From assembly GCA_035686305.1 (NCBI GenBank), contig DASRZP010000118.1:1-34151 (forward strand): a stretch of DNA of 34,151 nucleotides, in the 5' to 3' direction. Source of the DNA: Thermodesulfovibrionales bacterium (GTDB taxonomy: Bacteria; Nitrospirota; Thermodesulfovibrionia; Thermodesulfovibrionales; UBA9159). A program made the position numbers and the translations under genes. The notes beneath the pieces are model-generated. The model had not been told where the DNA came from. It saw only the letters and a program-made list of their open reading frames with translations, and searched no databases. This document shows, piece after piece, positions 1 through 6,967 of this stretch (position 1 is its first letter; each line of letters begins with the position of its first letter).

Positions 1-696
1 TGTAACAGTAAGTGCGCCGTCGATACTGACGGTACGAGGATTGTCGAATGTCCCCTTAATGAGAGGCTGAGTGCAATTGCCGGAGCCATCCATTATATTG
101 CAGTTATCTATGTAGAGCATGTTCGAGCCGGTTTCAGAAGACCCGGCGTTATGGCCGATGAACACATTGCCGTTTCCGGTATAGTTGTTTTGTCCGGCCA
201 GGGCTCCGACGAAAGTGTTCCAGCTCCCATGGTTATAGTAACCGGCACTTTCTCCAAGGAAGACGTCATAGCCTCCGGCGGCACTGCTGAATCCGGCATT
301 GACACCGACGAAGGTATTTTGAGAACCTTCGTGGTTGCCCAACCCTGCTTGATATCCTAGAAAAACATTGTCTTCGCCGGAGGTGATGTCGCGCCCGGCT
401 TCAGATCCGACGAAAGTGTTGTAGTTAGCAGAGCTATTACCGTAGCCGGCTTCAGCCCCTATGAACGTGTTGTAGTTACCATTCACCTGAATACCAACGT
501 TGTAGCCGACATAGGTGTTCCATTGACCTGAGGTACACCAGCGGCCGGAATAAGCCCCCATAAATGTATCATAGTTACAGGTATCACAGAATTCACCTGC
601 GTTGTCTCCAATGATGGTATTATTGTTGCCATAGGCACTTGCCGACAGGACAAAAAGTACAGAAAACAAGACCGCCGAGATTCTCCTTGACTTCAT
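1..696 (-). CDS. Secreted repeat-rich surface protein (adhesin / tail-fibre-like), C-terminus outside the window
   Basis: An open frame of 232 codons runs off the left edge. It starts with ATG behind a strong ribosome site (AAGGAGGAGAG). Residues 1-23 form a signal peptide (basic start, hydrophobic core, ASAYG cut region). The rest is a ladder of 20-22-residue repeats of the pattern N-T-F-(V/I)-G-x-x-A-G followed by a Gly/Asn/Ser turn; about nine copies are visible. It ends in a passage reading MLYIDN...PLIKG...SIDGALTVT. That layout is typical of beta-helical head repeats in trimeric adhesins and of proteins ending in an S74-type intramolecular chaperone domain, but the diagnostic end is missing. 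Three cysteine pairs (for example C-D-T-C near residues 36-39) are unusual for such repeats. The gene is preceded by a promoter and a GEMM-like riboswitch, which would fit second-messenger control of a surface structure. Function in adhesion is inferred. Confidence 0.8.
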   Translation of the reverse strand, partial: MKSRRISAVLFSVLFVLSASAYGNNNTIIGDNAGEFCDTCNYDTFMGAYSGRWCTSGQWNTYVGYNVGIQVNGNYNTFIGAEAGYGNSSANYNTFVGSEAGRDITSGEDNVFLGYQAGLGNHEGSQNTFVGVNAGFSSAAGGYDVFLGESAGYYNHGSWNTFVGALAGQNNYTGNGNVFIGHNAGSSETGSNMLYIDNCNIMDGSGNCTQPLIKGTFDNPRTVSIDGALTVT

Positions 697-804
697 TTCT
701 CTCCTCCTTTGATGTGTGTTATTCCATAAAGTCTGCATCGATAGATTGTCAAGTTCTATCCCCAGACTACAAATAAGAAAGCCGAGCATACCAAAGGTCT
801 TTCA

Positions 805-885
805 CCCTTCGGCAGCTCAGCCATCTTTTGTTAGATCCGCCGCTTTCCGCCCCTCCTCACGAAGAAATTGGCTTTGTCGGGATCC
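805..885 (-). promoter_or_regulatory. GEMM-I-like (c-di-GMP-I-type) riboswitch aptamer, copy 1
   Basis: Read on the minus strand, the RNA begins GACAAAGCC. It then forms a stem closed by the GNRA tetraloop GUGA (CUUC-GUGA-GGAG). Next come GGAAAGC and a second arm holding CUAA on one side and GAUGG on the other, and it ends in CUGCCGAA. Known GEMM-I aptamers have the same order: a GNRA-capped P2, an A-rich joining strand, and a P3 with a CUAA/UAUGG-type tetraloop receptor ending in GCCGAA. The companion copy at 3448 has GUAA in the loop and a U-G to C-G change in the stem, which keeps the fold. After the aptamer, GAAAG-A-CC and GG-CUUUC can pair ahead of UUAUUUG, a possible terminator switch. 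The core differs from the canonical GCAAAGCC, so the ligand is open. Confidence 0.62.
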
Positions 886-897
886 TCTTTTGATTAC

Positions 898-925
898 ATC
901 GTACCAAAGAAAAGCCATCTGTCAA
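898..925 (-). promoter_or_regulatory. Sigma70-type promoter of the riboswitch and surface-protein gene
   Basis: On the minus strand there is a perfect -35 TTGACA (920-925), a 16-bp spacer and a -10 TACGAT (898-903). Transcription would begin just before the riboswitch and run to the gene starting at 696. The same promoter is conserved in the second cassette. Confidence 0.7.
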
Positions 926-950
926 GTTGAAACTTTCGGCAACAGAATTA

Positions 951-1094
951 CTAATCAGTACATAGGTAAGAGAGCATTGAATAAAAATCTCCCCTAACCC
1001 CTCTTTGCCAAAGAGGGGTATATATGAATGCCTCCCTTCAGCAAAGGGAGGAGGGGAGGGATTTTATGATGTTCTCATACTTTCGAACTCTTAG
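951..1094. mobile_element. MITE-like palindromic insertion flanked by TA
   Basis: Comparison with the uninterrupted cassette at 3436-3665 shows a clean insertion: the second copy reads GAATTAATGG, this one GAATTA-(144 bp)-TAATGG, so TA is duplicated. The insert starts CTAA and ends TTAG. It folds into a three-armed structure: outer arms AAAATC.TCCCCT (984-995) and AGGGGAGGGATTTT (1052-1065), a 9-bp hairpin at 998-1018 and an 8-bp hairpin at 1031-1051. It has no coding capacity. A TA duplication is typical of elements moved by IS630/Tc1-mariner-type transposases, and an IS630-family gene lies at the far end of this window. Confidence 0.75.
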
Positions 1095-1176
1095 TAATGG
1101 AGTTATTGAGGTGGGACCCTCATCATGCCGATCTTTCGGAAACCCGCAATAGTTTCGAGCAGCAATAGGGTAATTG

Positions 1177-1935
1177 GGGTAATTGGGGACACACCCCTAT
1201 TTATTGACATAGACGAGGGCTTTCTGTAAGCTGTTTTCATGGCGAGAATTGGTAGGGCAGTTGCAATAGGATTCCCCCACCACATAGTGCAGAGGGGAAA
1301 CAATCGGGAGAATGTTTTCTTTGCCGAAGAAGATAGGGAGAAATACTTGAAGTTAGTCAGGAATTATTCTCAGAGACGGGATACTCCTGTGCTCGCCTAT
1401 TGTCTTATGAACAATCATGTGCATTTACTGGCCCGCCCTAAGAGTGATATATCCATGTACAAGATGATGCAAGGTATTACTCTATGTTAAACGCAGCACA
1501 GTAACAGGAAATACAATAGAACGGGCAGGTTATGGGAAAGCCGGTATCATTCCTGCATAGTGGATAAGGAGAAGTACTTATGGGCAGTGGCCCGGTACAT
1601 CGAGCAGAATCCGGTACGGACGGGGATGGTAAAGAGGGCGGAGAATTATCCATTTTCAAGTGCAAGGTCTCATATGACAGGCAAAAGGGACGAGATATTG
1701 AGGGAAGAACTCTTTGAGGAGAGGCAGAGAGGAGATTATCGAGAAATGCTGCGTACGAGCCTTTCTAAAGAAGAGATGCAGGGAATCAGAGATTCAACGA
1801 AAACCGGCAGGCCCTATGGTTTAAGAAGGTTCATAGAAACTATGGAGAAGAAACTTCAGAAGAGGTTTATTCTAAGGTCACCGGGAAGACCGAAGAAAGG
1901 AAAAGAGAAATAGGGAATGTGTCCCCTATTAACCC
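1177..1935 (+). mobile_element. REP-associated (RAYT) transposase element with imperfect terminal inverted repeats
   Basis: The left flank GGGTAATTGGGGACACACCC (1177 onward, continuing to 1202) is an imperfect inverted copy of 1908-1935 (AAATAGGGAATGTGTCCCCT, then ATTAACCC). Between the two lies the transposase pseudogene. Further part-copies (TAATTGGGG, CCCCTATTA) sit just outside each end. Such GGGGACA/TGTCCCC palindromes are the usual recognition hairpins flanking RAYT genes. The left end abuts the point where the duplicated cassette loses similarity. Confidence 0.7.
1239..1913 (+). pseudogene. REP-associated tyrosine transposase (Y1/HUH family), broken by one nonsense codon
   Basis: Two open segments, 1239-1487 and 1560-1913, lie in the same frame and are separated by a single TAA at codon 84 (1488-1490). 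The frame stays readable through the gap (T-Q-H-S-N-R-K-Y-N-R-T-G-R-L-W-E-S), so the lesion is one substitution and not a frameshift. Relatives usually have Tyr at this position (TAC/TAT to TAA). The HUH metal motif N-N-H60-V-H62 lies before the stop. The likely catalytic tyrosine, in A-R-Y120-I-E-Q-N-P-V-R, lies after it, aligning with Tyr115 of E. coli TnpA-REP. Total 224 codons, normal for the family. A GTG at 1560 could restart translation, but that product would lack the metal site. The element is probably immobile unless the stop is suppressed or is a sequencing error. Confidence 0.88.
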
Positions 1936-2092
1936 CCTATTAACCTGTCCCCTATTATGGAAAGCGAGAATGCTACTAAGAGCTTCGGGATGAGAATTAT
2001 CTTTGTGAGTGTCATAACTGATTTGTACGTATTGAGTTCCTCTCTCACATCATCGACTACCCTCGCCACTTTCAGTTCGTTTGCTCATCTCT

Positions 2093-3259
2093 TCACATCG
2101 CCCACTTGTATATCTGTATCACGTCATTGAGTGAAGGACAACGGGGGTTGGTCAAGCCGCAAGCGTCTTTCTGCGCATTTTCTGCCATAATCTTCAAGTC
2201 CGCCTCCTTCACACCCAATTCCTTTAGTCCACTCGGAATGCCGACATCTTTCGAGAGAGTTTTGATAGCATCCAAAGCTTTCTCCGCCGCTGCACGTGGT
2301 GCCAGGCCATCAACGTATTCACCCATTGCCAAGGCGACATTTACAAAACGGTCCATCTTTGCAATCAAGTTAAAACGCTCGACAGCGGGCAAAAGTATGG
2401 CATTGCATACGCCGTGAGGGAGATCATAGAAGCCACCTAGCTGATGAGCCATCGCGTGGACATGCCCCAAGCTAGCGTTATTAAAAGCCATTCCGCCGAG
2501 ATATTCAGCATATGCCATCCCATCACGCGCAACCATGTCACCGCCGTTTGCCACCGCAGCCCTCAGGTGTTGTGCAATTAATTCAATCGCCTTTATCGCA
2601 CAGGCGTCCGTCACGGGCGTGGCGATAGTAGAAACATAGGCTTCTACCGCGTGGGTTAGCGCATCCATGCCAGTCGCTGCAGTTAATGACGGAGGCATTC
2701 CTGCCATCAGTAGGGGATCATTGATAGCAACATTCGGAGTCACTCTCCAGTCAACAATAGCCATCTTTATCTTACGTCTCGTATCCGTGATGATGCAGAA
2801 CCTGGTCATTTCGCTCGCGGTCCCCGCAGTCGTATTGATCGCAATAAACGGCGGCATTGGCTTGGCAGATCTATCGATGCCCTCGTAGTCATGGATTTTC
2901 CCGCCGTTTCTCGCCAATATCCCCACTGCCTTGCCACAGTCATGAGGACTACCACCGCCCAGGGAAATGATACTGTCGCAGCCATTCTTTTTGTAAACTT
3001 CCAGGCCATCGTGGGCGTTCTTGTCCGTTGGATTTGGAATTGTCTTATCGAAAATAACCACCTCTGCCTGTGCGTCCTTACGGACTATGTCGGCGATCTT
3101 CTCAGCTATGCCCGCCTTCACAATACCCTTGTCGGTGACAATGAGCGGCTTCTTACAGCCAAGCATCTTGACACGTTCACCTGTTTGTTTGTGCGCACCG
3201 ATACCCATCAGCGTAACAGTGGGAATGTAAAACCCAAATACCTGTTCTCCTACTGCCAT
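2093..3259 (-). CDS. Iron-containing (group III) alcohol dehydrogenase
   Basis: 388 residues, the usual length for the family. It oxidises or reduces alcohol/aldehyde pairs with NAD(P)(H) in the cytoplasm. Visible motifs: the nucleotide-binding G-G-G-S-P-H-D-C-G-K and the metal-site helix H-A-M-A-H-Q-L-G-G followed by L-P-H-G-V-C-N-A, which supplies the iron-binding histidines. The closest known subtypes are 1,3-propanediol dehydrogenase (DhaT), butanol dehydrogenase and NAD-dependent methanol dehydrogenase; the substrate cannot be read from the sequence. The start ATG follows a good AAGGAGG site. It stands alone, about 180 bp downstream of the second riboswitch cassette, so its expression is probably controlled by that RNA. 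A short GCCCT/AGGGC hairpin lies in the leader. Confidence 0.92.
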   Translation of the reverse strand: MAVGEQVFGFYIPTVTLMGIGAHKQTGERVKMLGCKKPLIVTDKGIVKAGIAEKIADIVRKDAQAEVVIFDKTIPNPTDKNAHDGLEVYKKNGCDSIISLGGGSPHDCGKAVGILARNGGKIHDYEGIDRSAKPMPPFIAINTTAGTASEMTRFCIITDTRRKIKMAIVDWRVTPNVAINDPLLMAGMPPSLTAATGMDALTHAVEAYVSTIATPVTDACAIKAIELIAQHLRAAVANGGDMVARDGMAYAEYLGGMAFNNASLGHVHAMAHQLGGFYDLPHGVCNAILLPAVERFNLIAKMDRFVNVALAMGEYVDGLAPRAAAEKALDAIKTLSKDVGIPSGLKELGVKEADLKIMAENAQKDACGLTNPRCPSLNDVIQIYKWAM

Positions 3260-3292
3260 ATGTGCCTCCTTTTTGCCGGATGTTTAATAGAA

Positions 3293-3307
3293 GCCCTAAA
3301 ACAGGGC
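3293..3307 (-). other. Small hairpin in the dehydrogenase leader
   Basis: On the minus strand, GCCCT-GUUUU-AGGGC is followed by UUCUAUU, 34 bases before the start codon at 3259. The stem is only 5 bp and the U tract is poor. It could be a weak terminator or a translation-level element; a chance hairpin is possible. Confidence 0.3.
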
Positions 3308-3447
3308 ATGGAACCTCTTGACTTCTTCAGTGACAGAGTAACGCTCCAACTATCAATGGCGTCGTGACGTGCTCTTTTCATTACTCTTGCCCCTTGGTTC
3401 ATTCCTTATAATTGGAAACAAAAGAACCGAACTTGCCAAAGGGGTCT

Positions 3448-3526
3448 TCCTTCGGCAGCTCAGCCATCTTTTGTTAGATCCGCCGCTTTCGCCCCTCCTT
3501 ACGAAGAGATTGGCTTTGTCGGGATC
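3448..3526 (-). promoter_or_regulatory. GEMM-I-like (c-di-GMP-I-type) riboswitch aptamer, copy 2
   Basis: Same architecture as the RNA at 805-885: GACAAAGCC, a stem capped by GUAA (a GNRA loop), GCGAAAGC, CUAA...GAUGG, CUGCCGAA. One base is missing in the A-rich joining strand compared with copy 1 (GGGGCGAAAGC against GGGGCGGAAAGC). This is close to the site where canonical GEMM-I RNAs place the stacking adenine. Downstream, AAGACC can pair with GGUUCUU (one bulge) before UUGUUUCC, a possible terminator. It precedes the alcohol dehydrogenase by about 190 bases. Confidence 0.62.
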
Positions 3527-3539
3527 GTCTTATGATTAC

Positions 3540-3567
3540 ATCGTACCAAAGGAAAGCCATCTGTCAA
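3540..3567 (-). promoter_or_regulatory. Sigma70-type promoter of the second riboswitch cassette
   Basis: -35 TTGACA (3562-3567), 16-bp spacer, -10 TACGAT (3540-3545), read on the minus strand. Identical hexamers and spacing to the promoter at 898-925. Confidence 0.7.
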
Positions 3568-3861
3568 GTTGAAACTTTCGGCAACAGAATTAATGGAGTT
3601 ATTGAGTTGGGACCTCCTCATCATGCTGATCTTTCGGAAACCCGCAATAGTTTCGAGCAGCAATACCGTAACTCTCGATTCGTCGGTGCAATCGAGATTG
3701 CAAGACCGTCGTGTGAGTGATGTATGGAACGCACATGTTTCGGATGTAAGATATCTTCCGCAATGTGCTCCCTTCGGGCATGAATTACCAACAAAATGCA
3801 CGCCCCTAGCTCGCCGCACGTGCTGAATCCGAAGAAAGGAGATCCTCCCATCTCAATGTTG

Positions 3862-4542
3862 TTAACTGCCATGAGCCAAGGACTTCTTGAATACATTCCC
3901 CACGGTTGTTCCGATAGCTGTTCCGATGATGGCCCCGGCAACAAAATCCGAAAACCAGTGGATTGTCATTGAAACGCCGACACCTATGTAAAGAGCATAG
4001 GGCAAAGCAACACATCGCACCGTTTTGCTCCTCGGATAGAGTGTCCATAGAGCTGCTGACATCGCGCATGCAACGGTGGCATGTGACGATGGCCAGCCGA
4101 AGAAGACCCCTCCCTTTAAGAATCCGAAATGAAACTCTCGGCTGGTATCAACGAGTGTGAGGGCGGAGCGTCTTAACCCTGGCCTTCCCGTGAATGCCTT
4201 GTACGCCGAGGATATGAGAACGCCGATGACGGCTGCCTGCGCCGTCGAATAGGCGGTACAGATTGCACGCAGATCCTTACGGACGACGCCGACGATATAT
4301 AAGGCGACGGGGAATAGTATCGGTGCGCGCCAGCCCAAGATAACAGCGGGAAAAAGATACGGGGCAAGAGGCCTGGTCACCGTGAAATATGTCCAATCCA
4401 AGCCGGAACTCACCATGAACAGCGTGGCGCCGATCGCAACAAGATGCCAGAGAACGTTGCGCCCGCAGAAGGACCGGAGAATATTGCTCGGCAGTGTGGA
4501 AAAGAAATCTCGCGTCAGTTCGTGTTTCTTATCAGATGCCAC
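3862..4542 (-). CDS. PAP2-family membrane phosphatase
   Basis: 226 residues with several hydrophobic segments. The three motifs of the acid phosphatase / lipid phosphatase superfamily are present in order: K-A-F-T-G-R-P (K-x6-R-P type), W-P-S-S-H-A-T (the P-S-x-H motif) and S-M-T-I-H-W-F-S-D (the catalytic histidine and aspartate). In the third motif the usual S-R is replaced by S-M. Members remove phosphate from undecaprenyl pyrophosphate, phosphatidic acid or lipid A at the outer face of the inner membrane; which applies here is unknown. The start is a GTG with no clear ribosome site. An in-frame TAG eight codons upstream leaves no ATG alternative. It stands apart from its neighbours. Confidence 0.85.
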   Translation of the reverse strand: MASDKKHELTRDFFSTLPSNILRSFCGRNVLWHLVAIGATLFMVSSGLDWTYFTVTRPLAPYLFPAVILGWRAPILFPVALYIVGVVRKDLRAICTAYSTAQAAVIGVLISSAYKAFTGRPGLRRSALTLVDTSREFHFGFLKGGVFFGWPSSHATVACAMSAALWTLYPRSKTVRCVALPYALYIGVGVSMTIHWFSDFVAGAIIGTAIGTTVGNVFKKSLAHGS

Positions 4543-4736
4543 TGGCAGCGTGTCGGAGGGAAGCTACCGTGGCGCTCTACCGGGACAAATGCCCTCTTTT
4601 TCTCGTGATCTCATAAGTCCTCCTCATAGGTGCAATCGGTAAGCACCGTCCTCTGCGAGCTGCCCCACATCAATGAGGGCACTCGGGTGCGTCATGCGGA
4701 TTCGTGAATGCATGGGGTCCCTCAAGTACACTCTTT

Positions 4737-5300
4737 TCACATCGGCGGTGTCAATCTTTTCGTCCACGCAACGAGGTTCTCCAGCAGTTGACGTATGAGC
4801 TCTCTTGTTTTCTGGTCTGTGACCCTTCCCTCTTTATCAATCTTCTCCTGTGCATTGGCGACCATGACCTCGGGCTGATTCAGCGCAAAACAGCTCAGGA
4901 AGACGAAGCATTGCCGCAGATGGTACTGGGCCCTCGCAGTGCCTATCGTGCCAACAGAGGCTCCCATGACGGCCACCGGTTTATGTGCGAATGCATTGTC
5001 TCCATACGGCCTTGAGGCACAGTCCATAGCGTTCTTCAGGACGCCCGGTATTGAGTAGTTATACTCAGGCGTAGCGATGAGAATAGCATCGGCATCCCGA
5101 ATCTTTGCCTTGAACTCTTTCACCTTCTCCACGGGTTCCTGTTCCAGGTCCTGGTTAAACGGAGGGATGCCTTCCAGATCAAAAATCTCAAGTTCGACAT
5201 TTTCCGGAACAAGCTCCCGAGCCGCCCTCAGGAGAGCCTTGTTGAAAGAATCCCTGCGCAAGCTGCCTGCAAATCCGAGAATCTTGAAAACCTTCCCCAT
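4737..5300 (-). CDS. NADPH-dependent FMN reductase (flavodoxin fold)
   Basis: 187 residues. Residues 5-18 read I-L-G-F-A-G-S-L-R-R-D-S-F-N, the FMN-phosphate loop of the chromate/azo/FMN reductase family. A-T-P-E-Y-N-Y-S-I-P-G-V-L-K-N-A-M-D-C-A-S is the second signature of that family. It should transfer electrons from NAD(P)H through FMN to quinones, azo compounds or metal ions in the cytoplasm. The start is well set by AGGAGG eight bases upstream. A 42-codon ORF ends inside this ribosome site. Confidence 0.9.
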   Translation of the reverse strand: MGKVFKILGFAGSLRRDSFNKALLRAARELVPENVELEIFDLEGIPPFNQDLEQEPVEKVKEFKAKIRDADAILIATPEYNYSIPGVLKNAMDCASRPYGDNAFAHKPVAVMGASVGTIGTARAQYHLRQCFVFLSCFALNQPEVMVANAQEKIDKEGRVTDQKTRELIRQLLENLVAWTKRLTPPM

Positions 5301-5306
5301 TATGAT

Positions 5307-5435
5307 CTACCTCCTCATCCGCCTTCTTTCGCAACGGCGGTCAACAACTGACACTGCGCTCAGGCCCGATGTTTGATAAAAGCGTCTTTTTTCAAACTCC
5401 TCAAATGCTATCCGCAATTCCTCCTGAGTCATCAT
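5307..5435 (-). CDS. Possible 42-residue upstream ORF of the FMN reductase
   Basis: ATG-ATG-ACT follows AGAGGGG by four bases. The frame reads MMTQEELRIAFEEFEKRRFY and then a basic tail, and stops at TAG overlapping the reductase ribosome site (AGGAGGTAG). The N-terminal half looks like a plausible amphipathic helix. The C-terminal half (R-R-C-E-R-R-R-M-R-R) is encoded partly by Shine-Dalgarno sequence and looks accidental. It may be a coupled small protein, a truncated gene or chance. Confidence 0.35.
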   Translation of the reverse strand: MMTQEELRIAFEEFEKRRFYQTSGLSAVSVVDRRCERRRMRR

Positions 5436-5512
5436 GGAACCCCTCTTTCCATTTTATCAGCTTTTCAGCGTATATCAAGCAACTATGAACACCGGTGCTG
5501 CTCGGACAGAGA

Positions 5513-5731
5513 ATTCACGGTAACGTTGCAAACGATTGCAAGGAAGGCATGGATCGAAGCCCTGTACAGGCGATGAGATTCCGGCAATGAGGTACTTCGA
5601 TGACTTCACCGAAAGTGATCTCCCGCATTGAGCATACGGCGGCAGTCGTCAACCGTCAAAGGTATCACGATACAAGGCTTCTCACCATACCTGCCTTCCC
5701 GAACAAGATAGTTTTATGCAACTGGAAGGTT
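5513..5731 (+). repeat. Dispersed intergenic repeat, member A
   Basis: The stretch from ATTCACGGTAACGTTGCAAA to CAACTGGAAGGTT matches the reverse complement of 21498-21730 at high identity over its full length (for example TGCATAAAACTATCTTC and GCGGCAGTCG in both). The left end keeps a terminus that is the inverted partner of the end kept by the other full copy. The right terminus is lost here. No ORF is conserved between the copies, so this looks like a non-coding mobile or structured repeat. Confidence 0.85.
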
Positions 5732-5763
5732 CATCCAAAGTCATGCCGGGAACCTTCATCCGC

Positions 5764-6933
5764 TCATAACAGCGACAGATACCCGTCGGGAGACAGGCTG
5801 GTGGCAAGCATCACCATATTGATTTCGCGATGCTCTGCCCAACTGCCGGATTCTCGATTATGTTGCTCAAGCCAAAATCCATTGATCTGCTCAATCAGAT
5901 GGGCATACTCCCTGATGCTTCGAATATGAGAAGAGACATCACGGTTGTTGCCGAAGAAATCTCGGTATTGACCGATCAACCCTTGAAGTCTCTGGATCGC
6001 CTGTAATCCGATGGACAACCCGAACTCCCGGAATGCCAGCCGGTAATCAGCGGGGAGATTCAAGGGTGAGTGTCCCGCAAAGTGCTCCAGACCCGCCACT
6101 GAATCATGCAAAACAGTCTCGAGGAGATCGGGCCGTATGAAGCTGCCTGAAACAATCAACCCTGCCATCCTGTAAGCTGCAACCAGGAGACCGCCAATGC
6201 CGAGAGGGTCATCGGTGGTCCAGTCCCTCCCCTCACAAACAACGGCCATGTCGGCAATCTCCGCGCCGAGATCAGGCGATGCCGAACGCCCGAAATAGTT
6301 CTCCGCAGTCGCCCGGAGCTCGCTGTACGTGACCACTCCGTCAAGAGGATCGTGATGACCCATGGACGATACAAGCGGATACGATAGATCAATGCTCATT
6401 TTCCAGTACAGACGTTTCCCCCCTCTGCGAGGCAGGGTGTACGTGAACTTTCCATGGGCTGTTTTTGCGAGCTCTATGGCCCACCTGTTGAAGGTCGAAT
6501 CTCCGGTAACCCTGCTCACGGAGGCGAGTGCATGCATCCATTGAGTCAGGTAATGATAATACTGTCCGTCCCGGTCCCATTCCAGACGCTCATCAAAGGG
6601 TTCACCGGGCCGCCGCTCGCCCATCTCTTTGCCGATCCGCAGTCCCCCTTTTGTAGGGTGTCTGCGGCCTTCCTCTTCAGAGAGCCCGCTGATCCAGCCG
6701 GTGCGGGGATCATCTCTGCGATGGCGGCCCAGTGTTGCATGCACCTGATGGACGAGAAGCATGGCGAGATCCTTGTAGTGCTCGTCATTCGTCTGGCGGT
6801 AGAGCCCAAGGAAATTGCAGACTGCATAGGCATCAGTCCATAGGTATCGCCTTGGAGGGAACCTCACCGGCGAGAGACCCGTCAGTTTCGCAAATTCGAT
6901 CATTATTTCGGCAACCACAGAGCTCCCTTCCAT
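5764..6933 (-). CDS. Conserved six-hairpin-glycosidase-like protein, function unknown
   Basis: 389 residues, no signal peptide and no membrane segment. It opens with a conserved block, Y-L-W-T-D-A-Y-A-V-C-N-F-L-G-L-Y, then H-A-T-L-G-R-H-R-x-D-D-x-R-x-G-W-I-S-G-L and H-P-T-K-G-G-L-R-I-G-K. A later block reads Y-Y-H-Y-L-T-Q-W-M-H-A-L. The helical pattern with aromatic and acidic residues resembles (alpha/alpha)6 toroid enzymes acting on sugars; this is inferred from pattern only. Its start lies 34 bp from the divergent S51 peptidase gene, and a GH57 enzyme lies beyond, so a role in storage-polymer turnover is possible. The ATG has no strong ribosome site. Confidence 0.7.
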   Translation of the reverse strand: MEGSSVVAEIMIEFAKLTGLSPVRFPPRRYLWTDAYAVCNFLGLYRQTNDEHYKDLAMLLVHQVHATLGRHRRDDPRTGWISGLSEEEGRRHPTKGGLRIGKEMGERRPGEPFDERLEWDRDGQYYHYLTQWMHALASVSRVTGDSTFNRWAIELAKTAHGKFTYTLPRRGGKRLYWKMSIDLSYPLVSSMGHHDPLDGVVTYSELRATAENYFGRSASPDLGAEIADMAVVCEGRDWTTDDPLGIGGLLVAAYRMAGLIVSGSFIRPDLLETVLHDSVAGLEHFAGHSPLNLPADYRLAFREFGLSIGLQAIQRLQGLIGQYRDFFGNNRDVSSHIRSIREYAHLIEQINGFWLEQHNRESGSWAEHREINMVMLATSLSPDGYLSLL

Positions 6934-6967
6934 CTATAATAATAGGAGAGGGCACAACATTCAAGAA

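Larger units (their letters stand above)
791..1168 (-). repeat. Duplicated leader cassette, copy 1 (interrupted by a MITE-like insert)
   Basis: Positions 791-950 plus 1097-1168 match 3436-3665 almost base for base; only the 146 bp at 951-1096 is extra in this copy. The repeated unit, read on the minus strand, holds about 100 bp of upstream sequence, a sigma70 promoter and a riboswitch-like RNA. Similarity stops abruptly at AGCAGCAATA (1159-1168), just before the REP-transposase element. The other copy diverges at the same word. Confidence 0.85.
3436..3665 (-). repeat. Duplicated leader cassette, copy 2 (uninterrupted)
   Basis: Near-identical to 791-950 plus 1097-1168. This copy lacks the MITE-like insertion and so shows the ancestral join. 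On the minus strand it places promoter and riboswitch upstream of the alcohol dehydrogenase. To its right, 3666-3861 holds no recognisable gene or repeat. Confidence 0.85.

Noticed and set aside
1-696. The short repeats at the left edge as a CRISPR array or DNA satellite
   Set aside because: The repetition is at protein level (20-22-residue repeats in an open frame with signal peptide); DNA repeats are not identical and there are no spacers.
1488-1490. The stop codon in the RAYT gene as a direct hit on the catalytic tyrosine
   Set aside because: Alignment by eye to E. coli TnpA-REP puts the catalytic tyrosine in the A-R-Y-I-E-Q-N-P-V helix (residue 120), well after the stop. The lost residue is a different, structural Tyr.
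3260-3412. 54-codon minus-strand ORF (M-N-Q-G-A-R-V-M-K-R) in the dehydrogenase leader
   Set aside because: An AAGGA precedes the ATG, but composition is not protein-like and the frame is partly encoded by the dehydrogenase Shine-Dalgarno sequence; kept out as probable leader RNA.
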